Origin: Burkholderia sp. USMB20
GTDB lineage: Bacteria > Pseudomonadota > Gammaproteobacteria > Burkholderiales > Burkholderiaceae
Reading direction: 5' to 3'
DNA: 64,000 nucleotides
Assembly: GCF_000949135.2 (NCBI RefSeq)
Contig: NZ_JTAN02000003.1
Location: 124,001 to 188,000 of the forward strand
Each line of letters begins with the position of its first letter. Within the stretch, counting starts at the first letter, position 1. Position numbers and translations under genes: made by a program. The notes beneath the pieces were generated by a model, which saw only the letters and a program-made list of their open reading frames with translations, ran no database searches and was not told where the DNA came from. Shown piece after piece: positions 8,330 to 18,858 of this stretch.

Positions 8330-9640
8330 ATGCAAGCGGATCTGGAAACCCGCGTCGCGCGGAAACTGATGTGGCGCATCATTCCGTTCGTGATGCTGCT
8401 TTACTTCGTCAGCTTTCTCGATCGCGTCAACGTCGGCTTCGCGGCGATGACGATGAACAAGGCGATCGGCCTGTCGCCGACCGCGTTCGGACTCGGCGGC
8501 GGCCTGTTCTTCATCGGCTACTTTCTGTTCGAAGTGCCGAGCAACCTGATTCTCCATCGCGTCGGCGCACGCATCTGGATCGCGCGCGTGATGATCACGT
8601 GGGGCATCGTGTCGGCGGTGTCCGCGTTCGCAGCCGGGCCGACGAGCTTCTACGTGCTGCGCTTCCTGCTCGGCATCGCGGAAGCCGGCTTCTTCCCCGG
8701 CATCATCCTGTACCTGAGCCTGTGGTTTCCCGCGAAGCAGCGCGCGGTGGCGGCCGCGTGGTTCATGGCGGCCGCGCCGATCTCGACCGCGATCGGCTCG
8801 CCGCTGTCGGGCGCGATCATGCAGATGCCGCCGCTGTTCGGGCTCGCCGACTGGCAGATGCTGTACATCGTCGAGGCGCTGCCCGCGGTCCTGCTCGGCT
8901 TCGTCGTGCTGAAGTGCCTGACCGATGCGCCGTCGAAGGCCGCGTGGCTGCGGCCGGACGAGCGCGACTGGCTGGTCGCGAAGCTGAAGTCCGAGGCCGA
9001 CGCGCGGCACGCGCATGCCGGGCACACGGCCGGCGCGTGGCAGGCGCTGCGCGACCCGCGCGTGCTGGCGCTCGCGCTGATCTACTTCGGCACGTCGGCG
9101 GGGCTCTATACGCTCGGCCTGTGGGCGCCGCTGATGGTCAGGCAGTTCGGCTTCACCGCGTGGCAGACGGGCCTGCTGACCGGCATCCCGAGCATCGCCG
9201 CGGTCGTCGCGATGATCGGCTGGGCACGGCATTCGGATCGCACCGGCGAACGCACGTGGCATGTCGTGATTCCGTGCGTGCTCGCGTGCATCGGCTTCGT
9301 GTTCGCGGGGCAGGCGAGCACCGCGCTCCTGACCGTGCTCGCGCTGGTCGTCGTCAACATCGGGATCAGCGCCGCGAAGGCGCCGCTGTGGGCGATGCCG
9401 AGCGCGTTCCTGTCAGGCGCCGGCGCGGCCGCGGGGATCGCGATGATCAACTCGATCGGCAACCTCGGCGGCTTCGTCGGGCCGTTCGCGATCGGCTGGC
9501 TGAAGAACGTGACGGGCGGCTACGCGGCCGGGCTGTACGTGGTGGCGGGCACGCTCGCGGTGTCGGCGGTCGTCACGCTCATGCTGAGCCGCAAGGGCGC
9601 GCGCGAGCAGGTCGTGGCGGGGGTGCGGCATCATCATTGA
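8330..9640 (+). CDS. ttuB: MFS transporter, anion:cation symporter family (tartrate transporter type)
   Basis: 436 residues with 12 predicted membrane helices in two six-helix halves and a hydrophilic loop near 215-240. The N-terminal helix ends VSFLDRVNVGFA, the conserved D-R-N-V signature of the ACS family (hexuronate, phthalate, tartrate carriers). A strong Shine-Dalgarno AAGGAGG lies 6 bases before the ATG. It is probably the uptake carrier for the substrate of the dehydrogenase 200 bp upstream. The substrate (tartrate versus D-malate) is an inference from context. Confidence 0.82.
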   Translation: MQADLETRVARKLMWRIIPFVMLLYFVSFLDRVNVGFAAMTMNKAIGLSPTAFGLGGGLFFIGYFLFEVPSNLILHRVGARIWIARVMITWGIVSAVSAFAAGPTSFYVLRFLLGIAEAGFFPGIILYLSLWFPAKQRAVAAAWFMAAAPISTAIGSPLSGAIMQMPPLFGLADWQMLYIVEALPAVLLGFVVLKCLTDAPSKAAWLRPDERDWLVAKLKSEADARHAHAGHTAGAWQALRDPRVLALALIYFGTSAGLYTLGLWAPLMVRQFGFTAWQTGLLTGIPSIAAVVAMIGWARHSDRTGERTWHVVIPCVLACIGFVFAGQASTALLTVLALVVVNIGISAAKAPLWAMPSAFLSGAGAAAGIAMINSIGNLGGFVGPFAIGWLKNVTGGYAAGLYVVAGTLAVSAVVTLMLSRKGAREQVVAGVRHHH

Positions 9641-9767
9641 ACGGCAGGCAGCGCGTGTTGCCGGACGTGGCGACTGTGTGGAGGGTGCCGGCGCTCGCGT
9701 GCGCGAGGCCTTTGCCCACTACGCGGTGTGACGCGACTTCCGCCCGTCGCGCGCGCCGGTTTCCCCG

Positions 9768-10265
9768 CTACACGTTCGGCGACTGCACGCTTCGTGCGAT
9801 CTCCTGCGCACACGCATCGGCCGACGCTTTCGACGTGTCGACGAAGCAATCGCTGAACGCGCGCGCCGCATACCCTTCTCGATACATCTCGGCGATACGT
9901 TGCCGCTCCCAGTCCGTCAGCGCGCGCGTACCGCGATCCGACGCCGCGATCGCTTCCGGCGGCGCGAGCGTCACGACGAAAAGGCGCGCGTCGCGTGCGT
10001 CGCAGGCCGCGCGCAGCCGGTCGAATTCCGCGTCGCCGATCGGATAGGCGATCACCAGATGACGTTCGCGTGCCTGCGCGATCTCTTTGACGAGGCGCGC
10101 CAGCGCGATCGCCCACTGCACGTCGAACGGGGCGTCGTCGGGCGCGTCGTGATCGTCGCCGTCGATGAAGCGTGCATCGGGCAGTCGCTGCGCGAGTGCG
10201 CGACCGATCGTCGTCTTGCCGCTGTTGATCGGGCCGTTCAGGTGGATGACGGTGAGGGAAGTCAT
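9768..10265 (-). CDS. P-loop kinase-like protein
   Basis: 165 residues. Walker A LNGPINSGKTTIGRAL at the N-terminus (GPINSGKT), then FIDGDDHDAP with acidic residues where shikimate/gluconate kinases bind substrate, and a lid-like helix with Arg (LTDWERQRIAEMYREGY). The closest general class is the shikimate-kinase/AAA_33 small-molecule kinase fold. The substrate is unknown. It converges on the MFS gene and lies downstream of argG without being close enough to be clearly in its operon. Confidence 0.72.
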   Translation of the reverse strand: MTSLTVIHLNGPINSGKTTIGRALAQRLPDARFIDGDDHDAPDDAPFDVQWAIALARLVKEIAQARERHLVIAYPIGDAEFDRLRAACDARDARLFVVTLAPPEAIAASDRGTRALTDWERQRIAEMYREGYAARAFSDCFVDTSKASADACAQEIARSVQSPNV

Positions 10266-10376
10266 GAGCCGGGCCGGAAATCGGACGACTGGCAGCTTGC
10301 CACGATTGCCGTAGCCTTGCAGCGCCGTTCGCGCGTGACGCGGTGGCGCGAGTAGAGCAGGGAGAGAAAGAAGCAG

Positions 10377-10410
10377 CAGGCCGCGCATGCACCGATGCAC
10401 ATGCGGCCTG
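10377..10410 (-). terminator. Putative argG terminator hairpin
   Basis: The arms CAGGCCGC (10377-10384) and GCGGCCTG (10403-10410) are perfectly complementary. Read on the argG strand, the hairpin is followed by a pyrimidine-rich stretch (TGCTTCTTTCTC). It sits about 50 bases after the argG stop. Confidence 0.5.
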
Positions 10411-10460
10411 CCCGGCCGAAGCGCGTATCGGCTACGCGCCCCGGCGTCGAACGAAGCGAC

Positions 10461-12053
<1,593 letters not shown>

Positions 12054-12145
12054 TCAGGATGCCGGGCCACCTTTATGAAAGGCTAATGAAAGATGTCCTG
12101 AGGCGCCCGGCGTCCGTCGGCCTTCGAATCGTCAAAGCTCCAGGT

Positions 12146-13216
12146 TCAGATATTCCACGCCTGCGCGGTATCGAGCAGTTTCTCGCGCAACTGATCCACT
12201 TCGCCGGCCAGCTTGGCCGTGATCGACACGTAGCCCGACAACTGCGCCGGCGGGGCGTCGTGCGGCGGCTCGGCCGGCCGGCGGCGCGGTGCGAGCCGGC
12301 TCGGCGTGCCGAACTTGAGCGCGCGGCTCGCGCCGACGAGCGTGTCGCGGATGCGCCGGTTCATCGCCTTCATCTCGATGCGCATGTATTCGCGCGCGGC
12401 GAGGTCGTCGCGGGCCGGCACCGTGCTCGACAGGATCTCCAGGTAGCCGATGCACAGGCGCAGGCCGCGCTGGATCGCCTCGAGCTGCGTGACCGGGATG
12501 TCGCATTCCTTCGACACCGACGGCATCAGCGAGCGCAGCTGCACCAGCAGCGCGCTCAGCGCGGCCATTTCCTTCAGGTGCGCGTCGTCGCTCACGTGGC
12601 GGTCGCCCGCGAGTCGCGCATGCACGGCCGCGCACGCGCGCAGCGCATCGGCGAGCTTGTAGCGCCACGAGTAGGTCGCATAGAGCGGCAGCGCGAACGA
12701 GAACGCCAGCGCGATCGCGATGCCGGTCAGCACGTTCACCGCGCGCCACAGGCCGTCGACGATCTCGTTGTCGCCGTGGCCGGCGACGATCACCATCGTG
12801 ATCGCCGACAGCAGCGCGATGTAGCCGGCCTTGCCGATCGCGTGATACGCGCACAGCCCGCACGCGATCGCCATCAGCAGGTAGATCGCGAGCGGCGCGT
12901 GCAGGACGGAGTAGAGCAGGATCAGCCCGAGCCCCGCGAGCGCGCCGATCGACGTGCCGAGCGCGCGCTCGGCCGCCTTCTTGCGGATGTTGCCGTGGTG
13001 CTGCAGCCCGCCGACGACGATCAGCACGGTGATCGTCGACCATTCGCCGTGCGGCACGCGCAGCCCGGTGGACAAGGCGATCGACACGAGGATCGCGAGC
13101 GCGACGCGTGCCGCATGGATCAGCTTCGCGTGCCGGTAGCGGCGGTACGGGTCCAGCAGCGGACGGAGCGCGTGGCGCAGGAGCGGCGGGAATCGGGCAG
13201 GGAGCTGGGCGGTCAT
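12146..13216 (-). CDS. FUSC-family inner-membrane protein
   Basis: 356 residues. About six hydrophobic segments occupy residues 32-185 (e.g. ARVALAILVSIALSTGL and IYLLMAIACGLCAYHAIG), with the FUSC motif HGEWSTITVLIVVGGLQHHG and the KAAERALGTSIGALAG stretch. A long helical, charged cytoplasmic half (190-356) follows. The family covers fusaric-acid-resistance-like and aromatic-acid-efflux (AaeB-like) proteins; this one is half-length, without the second FUSC repeat. Substrate unknown. The gene downstream of the same strand start is the diguanylate cyclase, 144 bp away. Confidence 0.78.
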   Translation of the reverse strand: MTAQLPARFPPLLRHALRPLLDPYRRYRHAKLIHAARVALAILVSIALSTGLRVPHGEWSTITVLIVVGGLQHHGNIRKKAAERALGTSIGALAGLGLILLYSVLHAPLAIYLLMAIACGLCAYHAIGKAGYIALLSAITMVIVAGHGDNEIVDGLWRAVNVLTGIAIALAFSFALPLYATYSWRYKLADALRACAAVHARLAGDRHVSDDAHLKEMAALSALLVQLRSLMPSVSKECDIPVTQLEAIQRGLRLCIGYLEILSSTVPARDDLAAREYMRIEMKAMNRRIRDTLVGASRALKFGTPSRLAPRRRPAEPPHDAPPAQLSGYVSITAKLAGEVDQLREKLLDTAQAWNI

Positions 13217-13360
13217 GACGGAGCGGGGGTGGCCGGCGGGATGGCCGGAATGCGCGTGCGGCGCGGGCGGGCCGGCGCCGCACGTGCGGCTGACGTAACG
13301 CTAGCCGAACGCGCGCGGGCTGTCCACGGCAGCGCGGCGCGGGTGCCGCCGGCCGCCGCG

Positions 13361-14893
13361 TCACGCGTCGGCCGTATTCGCCTCGGCGTTCGACACGCGA
13401 TTGCGGCCGCCTGACTTCGCGTGGTACAGCGCCGCGTCGGCCTGCCGCAGCAGCGTCGCGGCGTTGACGCGCCCGCCGGCGGTGGTCGCCGCGCCGATGC
13501 TCGCCGTCACGTGCCCGTACGGGCTGCGGACGTGCGCGATGTCGAGCCCGGCGATCGCGCGGCGGATCGCTTCGGCGACGGTCGCCGCGCCCTGCGCGTC
13601 GGTGTCGGGCAGCGTGACGACGAATTCCTCGCCGCCGTAGCGCGCGACGTGGTCGCTGTCGCGGCGCAGGCAGCGCGACGCGGATTGCGCGACGCGGCGC
13701 AGCACGTCGTCGCCGGCGAGGTGGCCGTAGTAGTCGTTGAACGCCTTGAAATGGTCGACGTCGACGAACAGCACCGACAGCGGCCGGCCGCTGCGCGACG
13801 CGCGCTGCGCCTCCTTCGCGAGCACGGCATCGAACGTGCCGCGGTTGTCGAGCCCGGTCAGCGAATCGGTATGCGCGAGCCGGTACAGATTCAACTTGGT
13901 GACCTGCCGGCGCTCGAGTTCGCGCGACAGCGCGAGCGAGCCCCCCAGGATGAACACGGTAAACAGGCCCATCAGCACGGCGGTCCAGATCGCGCGATGG
14001 CGCCACGGCGCGTAGATGTCGATCTCGGCGGGCGCGACGTCGACGATCAGCGGCAGATGCGCGAGATGCTTGTAGACGTAGATGCGCCGCACGTCGTCGA
14101 TCGCGCCCACGCCCGTCAACACGCCTTCGCTGCTGCGCTGCGCCTTGATGAAGAGCGGGGAGTGGTGGAGGTCGAGGCCGACCACGCGCGGATCGTACGG
14201 CAGGCGCGAGACGAGCGCGCCGTTGTCCTCGACGATCGCCGCGCTGCCGTGCTGGCCGACCGCGAGCCCGTCGAGCAGCGCGCGGAAGTAGCCGATGTTG
14301 AGCGTGCCGACGACGATTCCGCCGAAGCGGCCGTCGGCCAGCGTGATCCGGCGGCTGAGCGCGATCGTCAGCGCGCCGCCGCGCAGCCGGGACGCATAGG
14401 GCCGGCTGATATAGAGGCCCTGCACGAGCCGGTCGCGATGCACGGTGAAATACTCGCGGTCGGCGAAATTGCCTTGTCGCGGCGGCGATGCGGCCGAATC
14501 GATCACGATATTGCCGTGCGGATCCATTACGAAAATGGCGCCGAGATACGCGCCGGTCGCGGCGCGGTCGAACAGCAGCCGGTGACGCTGGCGCGGCGGC
14601 AATGCCGTCAGTTCCGGATCGGCGAGCCCGTCGACGACGTTTTGCAGCGAAAGATCATACAGTTCGATATTGCGGGAAATATCGCGCTCGATCAGCAGCA
14701 TCAGGTTGCGCGCATTTTCGACCGCATGGTCATACGCGTCGTGGCGTGCCTCGATTAAAAGCGACGTCGAGAGTCCCCAGCTGAACAGCAGCAGCACGAC
14801 GCCGGCGACGAGCACGCCGCGGGGCGACAGTATGCGTGCCACGGCCGTCGCGGTATGACGGCGCAGCGTAGCGAGCGGCGTGGGTGGCATCAT
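13361..14893 (-). CDS. Diguanylate cyclase with periplasmic Cache-type sensor
   Basis: 510 residues. A membrane helix at about 28-48, a periplasmic dCache-like sensor (50-300; FADREYFTVHRDRLVQGLYIS is a typical Cache stretch), a second helix near 310-330, then the GGDEF domain (about 345-505). The active-site motif is GGEEF at 420-424, so cyclase activity is expected. An RxxD motif (RDSD, 411-414) sits five residues before it, i.e. the product-inhibition I-site is intact. It makes c-di-GMP from two GTP in response to an extracellular ligand. It could in principle feed the MshEN domain of NfrB 20 kb away, but nothing links the two directly. Confidence 0.92.
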   Translation of the reverse strand: MMPPTPLATLRRHTATAVARILSPRGVLVAGVVLLLFSWGLSTSLLIEARHDAYDHAVENARNLMLLIERDISRNIELYDLSLQNVVDGLADPELTALPPRQRHRLLFDRAATGAYLGAIFVMDPHGNIVIDSAASPPRQGNFADREYFTVHRDRLVQGLYISRPYASRLRGGALTIALSRRITLADGRFGGIVVGTLNIGYFRALLDGLAVGQHGSAAIVEDNGALVSRLPYDPRVVGLDLHHSPLFIKAQRSSEGVLTGVGAIDDVRRIYVYKHLAHLPLIVDVAPAEIDIYAPWRHRAIWTAVLMGLFTVFILGGSLALSRELERRQVTKLNLYRLAHTDSLTGLDNRGTFDAVLAKEAQRASRSGRPLSVLFVDVDHFKAFNDYYGHLAGDDVLRRVAQSASRCLRRDSDHVARYGGEEFVVTLPDTDAQGAATVAEAIRRAIAGLDIAHVRSPYGHVTASIGAATTAGGRVNAATLLRQADAALYHAKSGGRNRVSNAEANTADA

Positions 14894-15412
14894 CCTCGGG
14901 GCAGGCGGCGGATATGTGCGTCGTCGACGATTCCGCGCTCTGATTAATTCGCATTAGTCGGCATTATCTCGCGAATTCCCGAAATTCGCCGCTGGATGCA
15001 AAACATGCATGCGCCAATCCGATTCGGAACGATTACGCATCATTACCGTGATCCGGGCGTTCGTTTCGATTTGAATCGCGATTATGGGTGGTCGGTATTT
15101 TGTCTGATTATTAGGGCATATCGATCGATTTTGTCGTTTTAATACAGGATCGGGCTATTGCGCCGGCGCGATTGCGTATTGGGCGGGGAGGTGCACCGTC
15201 GCGGCTCACCCCGCTTCGGCATGCGGCGCCGGGGCGTCCGGATCCGAGCGGTCCCGACGGCGAATCAGGTAGAATCCGCGCTTCGCCGCTGGCGCCCGGC
15301 GCGCAATGCGTATCGGGGCCGCATCGAAGTGCATCGCAGCAGGCGGCGCGACGCGCCCCGACCCCGCATGCGCCGGCCCCGGATGCCGGCCCGCTCAACG
15401 TTCGTCTCGTTT
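14894..15412. other. Intergenic region without a supported gene
   Basis: 519 bp between two divergent genes. The left half, next to the diguanylate cyclase, is clearly AT-richer than the surroundings, as expected for promoters; the right half is GC-rich. I see no RNA gene, repeat or convincing short reading frame. Confidence 0.6.
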
Positions 15413-16948
15413 ATGTCCGCAATCCCGAATTCCGACCAACCCGGTTCGTCCGCGAACCCACCCAAGCTTCATCGCGCGCTGAAGGCGCGCCATCTGACGA
15501 TGATCGCCATCGGCGGCTCGATCGGCACGGGCCTGTTCGTCGCGTCCGGCGCGTCGATCTCGCAGGCCGGCCCCGGCGGCGCGATGGTCGCGTACATGCT
15601 GATCGGACTGATGGTCTACTTCCTGATGACGAGCCTCGGCGAAATGGCCGCGTTCATGCCGGTGTCGGGCTCGTTCGCGACCTACGGCGCGAAATACGTC
15701 GACGAAGGCTTCGGCTTCGCGCTCGGCTGGAACTACTGGTACAACTGGGCCGTGACGATCGCGGTCGAGCTGGTCGCCGCGCAGCTCGTGATGCACTACT
15801 GGTTCCCGGACGTGCCGGGCGTCTGGTGGAGCGCCGCGTTCCTCGGCGTGATGTTCCTGCTCAACGCGCTGACCGTGCGCGGCTTCGGGGAAGCCGAATA
15901 CTGGTTCGCGCTGATCAAGGTCGTCACCGTGGTCGCGTTCATCGGCGTCGGCCTGCTGATGATCTTCGGCATTCTGAAGGGTGCGCCGGGCAACGGCTGG
16001 GGCAACCTGACGATCGGCGATGCGCCGTTCGCGGGCGGCCTGCCGGCGCTGATGGGCGTCGCGATGATCGCGGGCTTCTCGTTCCAGGGCACCGAGCTGA
16101 TCGGCGTCGCGGCCGGCGAATCGGAGAACCCGCGCACGACGATCCCGCGCGCGGTGCGTCAGGTGTTCTGGCGGATCCTGCTGTTCTACGTGCTGGCGAT
16201 CTTCGTGATCGGCGTGCTGATTCCCTACACCGACCCGAACCTGCTGAAGAGCGACGTGACCGACATCGGCGTGAGCCCGTTTACGCTCGTGTTCCGCCAC
16301 GCGGGCCTCGCGTTCGCGGCCGGCGTGATGAACGCGGTGATCCTGACGGCCGTGCTGTCGGCCGGCAACTCGGGCATGTACGCGTCGACCCGGATGCTCT
16401 ACAACCTCGCGACGGAAGGCCGTGCGCCGAAGCTGTTCGCGAAGCTGTCGCCGGGCGGCGTGCCGCGCAACGCGCTGTACGCGACGACCGCCGTCGGTGC
16501 GCTGTGCTTCTTCACGTCGCTGTACGGCGACAAGACGGTGTACCTGTGGCTGCTGAACACGTCGGGGATGACGGGTTTCATCGCGTGGCTCGGCATCGCG
16601 ATCAGCCACTACCGGTTCCGCAAGGGCTACGTGAAGCAGGGCTACGCGGTCGACCAGCTGCCGTACCAGTCGAAGTGGTTTCCGTTCGGCCCGCTGTTCG
16701 CGTTCGTGCTGTGTCTCGTGATCGCGCTCGGCCAGGACTACCAGGCGTTTCTCGCGAACCGGATCGACTGGGCGGGCGTGGCCGCGACCTACGTCGGCAT
16801 TCCGCTGTTCCTCGTCGTGTGGCTCGGCTACCGGCTCCTGAACAAGAGCCGCTTCGTGCGCTACGAGGACATGGAGATCGCGCCGTGGGCGGCCGCGAAC
16901 CGCAGCGCGCAGCTGCAGCGCGTGGAGAACCGCGAAACCGTCGGCTGA
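15413..16948 (+). CDS. lysP: Lysine-permease-like amino acid transporter (APC family)
   Basis: 511 residues with 12 membrane helices. It begins after a short hydrophilic tail with LKARHLTMIAIGGSIGTGLF, the signature start of amino-acid permeases, and includes the GTELIGVAAGESENPRTTIP element of the LysP/AroP group. The long extracellular-loop spacing and the C-terminal hydrophilic tail fit LysP. It would import lysine by proton symport. ATG at 15413 is chosen; no clear Shine-Dalgarno is seen and an in-frame ATG lies further upstream (15369), so the start may be earlier. A strong terminator follows. Confidence 0.82.
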   Translation: MSAIPNSDQPGSSANPPKLHRALKARHLTMIAIGGSIGTGLFVASGASISQAGPGGAMVAYMLIGLMVYFLMTSLGEMAAFMPVSGSFATYGAKYVDEGFGFALGWNYWYNWAVTIAVELVAAQLVMHYWFPDVPGVWWSAAFLGVMFLLNALTVRGFGEAEYWFALIKVVTVVAFIGVGLLMIFGILKGAPGNGWGNLTIGDAPFAGGLPALMGVAMIAGFSFQGTELIGVAAGESENPRTTIPRAVRQVFWRILLFYVLAIFVIGVLIPYTDPNLLKSDVTDIGVSPFTLVFRHAGLAFAAGVMNAVILTAVLSAGNSGMYASTRMLYNLATEGRAPKLFAKLSPGGVPRNALYATTAVGALCFFTSLYGDKTVYLWLLNTSGMTGFIAWLGIAISHYRFRKGYVKQGYAVDQLPYQSKWFPFGPLFAFVLCLVIALGQDYQAFLANRIDWAGVAATYVGIPLFLVVWLGYRLLNKSRFVRYEDMEIAPWAAANRSAQLQRVENRETVG

Positions 16949-16983
16949 TGCCGGTGCGGCCACCGGCCGCGTGGTGCGCGATG

Positions 16984-17014
16984 AAAACGGGAAGCCCGCG
17001 GGCTTCCCGTTTTT
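16984..17014 (+). terminator. Rho-independent terminator after the permease gene
   Basis: A near-perfect hairpin: AAAACGGGAAGCCC pairs with GGGCTTCCCGTTTT, ending in a run of five T. It lies 36 bases after the lysP-like stop. Confidence 0.88.
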
Positions 17015-17311
17015 CGTTGGGCCGTCCGGGGCGACGCGGTGTGCCGCCGACGTCGGTAGCCGACGCGTGCGTCGTTCCCCGATACCGTTCCAGCCGCCGC
17101 CGAACCCGCTTTTTTTGTCGGCTTTGCGCTGCACGGGGTCAAAGCCGGTTATATTTCCCGACCCTACCGGGCCACGGCCCGGCCGGCGCGACGAGCGCGG
17201 CGCGGATCGGGCATCCGGCGCGCGCCTGTTGCGGCGGCCGGCGGCGCCCGGCGTTTCCATCGTTCCGCCGCGGCCGGCCCGGCCCGCGGAGCGCGCAATC
17301 CAGAGGAATCC

Positions 17312-17557
17312 ATGAGCGCATCACCCGCCGAGCGGAAGGCCGGACCCGTTTCCATCGTGCGAATCGAAGCCGCGATCAATGCGTGGCGCGAAGTGTATCC
17401 GCCGGCGCCGGACGGCGAGGACGGCTACGCGCTCGACGCCGGCAGCAACTGCCTGGCCGAGCTGTACGGCACGATGATCTGCTATCGGCTGCCGGACGTG
17501 CCGCTCGACTCGCTGAGCGACGCGCAGCGCGATGCGCTGTACGCGACCGAGGCATGA
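17312..17557 (+). CDS. DUF3717 small protein
   Basis: 81 residues, soluble, acidic. The motif IVRIEAAINAWREVYPPA, followed by ALDAGSNCLAELYGTMICYR, is the DUF3717 pattern, a family found mainly in Burkholderiales. No function is known. An AGAGGA Shine-Dalgarno-like stretch precedes the ATG. The gene is bracketed by two hairpin terminators with the same arm sequence, so it is an isolated single-gene unit. Confidence 0.8.
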   Translation: MSASPAERKAGPVSIVRIEAAINAWREVYPPAPDGEDGYALDAGSNCLAELYGTMICYRLPDVPLDSLSDAQRDALYATEA

Positions 17558-17598
17558 CGCGCGGTCGGGACGCTGCGGCGACGCGGCGTCGATGAAGC

Positions 17599-17624
17599 AA
17601 CGGGAAGCCTGGCGGCTTCCCGTT
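17599..17624 (+). terminator. Rho-independent terminator after the DUF3717 gene
   Basis: The arms AACGGGAAGCC and GGCTTCCCGTT are separated by four bases and followed by T residues. The arms repeat the stem sequence of the terminator at 16984. Confidence 0.82.
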
Positions 17625-17626
17625 TT

Positions 17627-17658
17627 GCTTTGCGGCTTTGCGGCTTTGCGGCTTTGCG
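17627..17658 (+). repeat. Four perfect tandem copies of GCTTTGCG
   Basis: An 8-bp unit is repeated four times without change immediately after the terminator. It is non-coding. Confidence 0.9.
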
Positions 17659-17823
17659 CGGTGCGCCGCCCGCGAGGGCGGGCGCGGCGCGGCTCGCGCC
17701 GGTATCGGCGCGGGCTGAGGTATCGTCATGGCATCGGGAGCAGGCGCTCACGGGACGACCGGCGCGGCACGTGTGTGCGCGGGGCCGAATGAACGTCCGT
17801 GGCCTGTCCGGGAGGGTTCGAAC

Positions 17824-18741
17824 ATGGAGTTGAGACACCTCCGCTACTTCGTCGCGGTTGCCGAGGAGCGGAATTTCACGCGCGCGGCCGAGCGCCTGCA
17901 CATCGCGCAGCCGCCGCTCAGCCGGCAGATCCAGCAGCTCGAGGACGCGCTCGGCGTGCCGCTGTTCGAGCGCAACGCTCGGCCGCTGAAGCTGACCGAC
18001 GCGGGGCGGTTCTTCTATTCGCACGCGGTGCAGCTGCTCGCGCAGACGACCGAGCTCGAATCGATGACGAAGCGGGTCGGCAAGATCGAGCGCAGCATGT
18101 CGGTCGGGTTCGTCGGCTCGACGCTGTACGGGATGCTGCCGAAGATCATCCGGCGCTTTCGCAGCGAGTATCCGGCCGTCGAGCTGAGCCTGCACGAGAT
18201 GTCGACGATGGACCAGATCAAGGCGCTGAAGGAAGGGCGCATCGACGTCGGGTTCGGGCGCATCCGTCACGAGGATCCGAGCGTGCGGCGCGTCGTGCTG
18301 CGCGAGGAGCGGATGATCGTCGCGCTGCCGGTCGGTCACGTGCTCGACGGCGCGAAACCCGTGCTGTCGCTGCACGATCTCGTGAACGACACGCTGATCA
18401 TCTTCCCGAAGGCGCCGCGGCCGAGCTATGCGGACCAGGTGCTCGCGGCATTCCACGATCGCGCGCTGCAGCCGCGCAAGATCTACGAGACGCGCGAACT
18501 GCAGATCGCGCTCGGGCTCGTCGCGATGGGCGAGGGCGTGTCGGTCGTGCCGCACAGCGTGTACGGGCTGAAGCGCGACGACATCAGCTACAAGCCGCTC
18601 GACGATCCGAAACTCGTGTCGCCGATCATCATGAGCATGCGGATGCTCGACGAATCGGAGGACATCCGCGCGATGCAGGCGCTGATCTACCGGCTGTACG
18701 ACGAGTCGCAGATGGAGTATCTGCCGCCGCAGCCCGAATGA
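17824..18741 (+). CDS. LysR-family regulator, CatM/BenM/CatR-like
   Basis: 305 residues. Its N-terminus MELRHLRYFVAVAEERNFTR, then AAERLHIAQPPLSRQIQQLE, is the typical BenM/CatM/CbnR winged helix, and the effector domain (90-300) ends in the usual length. CatR-like proteins respond to cis,cis-muconate or related aromatics, but no cat/ben genes are nearby, so the target is open. The start ATG at 17824 follows GAGGGTTCGAAC, giving a Shine-Dalgarno at suitable distance. Confidence 0.85.
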   Translation: MELRHLRYFVAVAEERNFTRAAERLHIAQPPLSRQIQQLEDALGVPLFERNARPLKLTDAGRFFYSHAVQLLAQTTELESMTKRVGKIERSMSVGFVGSTLYGMLPKIIRRFRSEYPAVELSLHEMSTMDQIKALKEGRIDVGFGRIRHEDPSVRRVVLREERMIVALPVGHVLDGAKPVLSLHDLVNDTLIIFPKAPRPSYADQVLAAFHDRALQPRKIYETRELQIALGLVAMGEGVSVVPHSVYGLKRDDISYKPLDDPKLVSPIIMSMRMLDESEDIRAMQALIYRLYDESQMEYLPPQPE

Positions 18742-18858
18742 GCGCGCGGGCGGTGGGGGCTTGCTTGACGCCGCGCGCGTCGGCGGGCCACCATCGTCGG
18801 CATTCTGCGGTCCGCCCGCGTGCGGCCGCCTTCATGCAGCCTTCATGCAGACGATGAC

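Noticed and set aside
12132-14006. A 624-residue Arg-rich frame across the FUSC gene and the cyclase
   Set aside because: It spans two real genes in another frame and the intergenic space; composition is typical of high-GC shadow frames.
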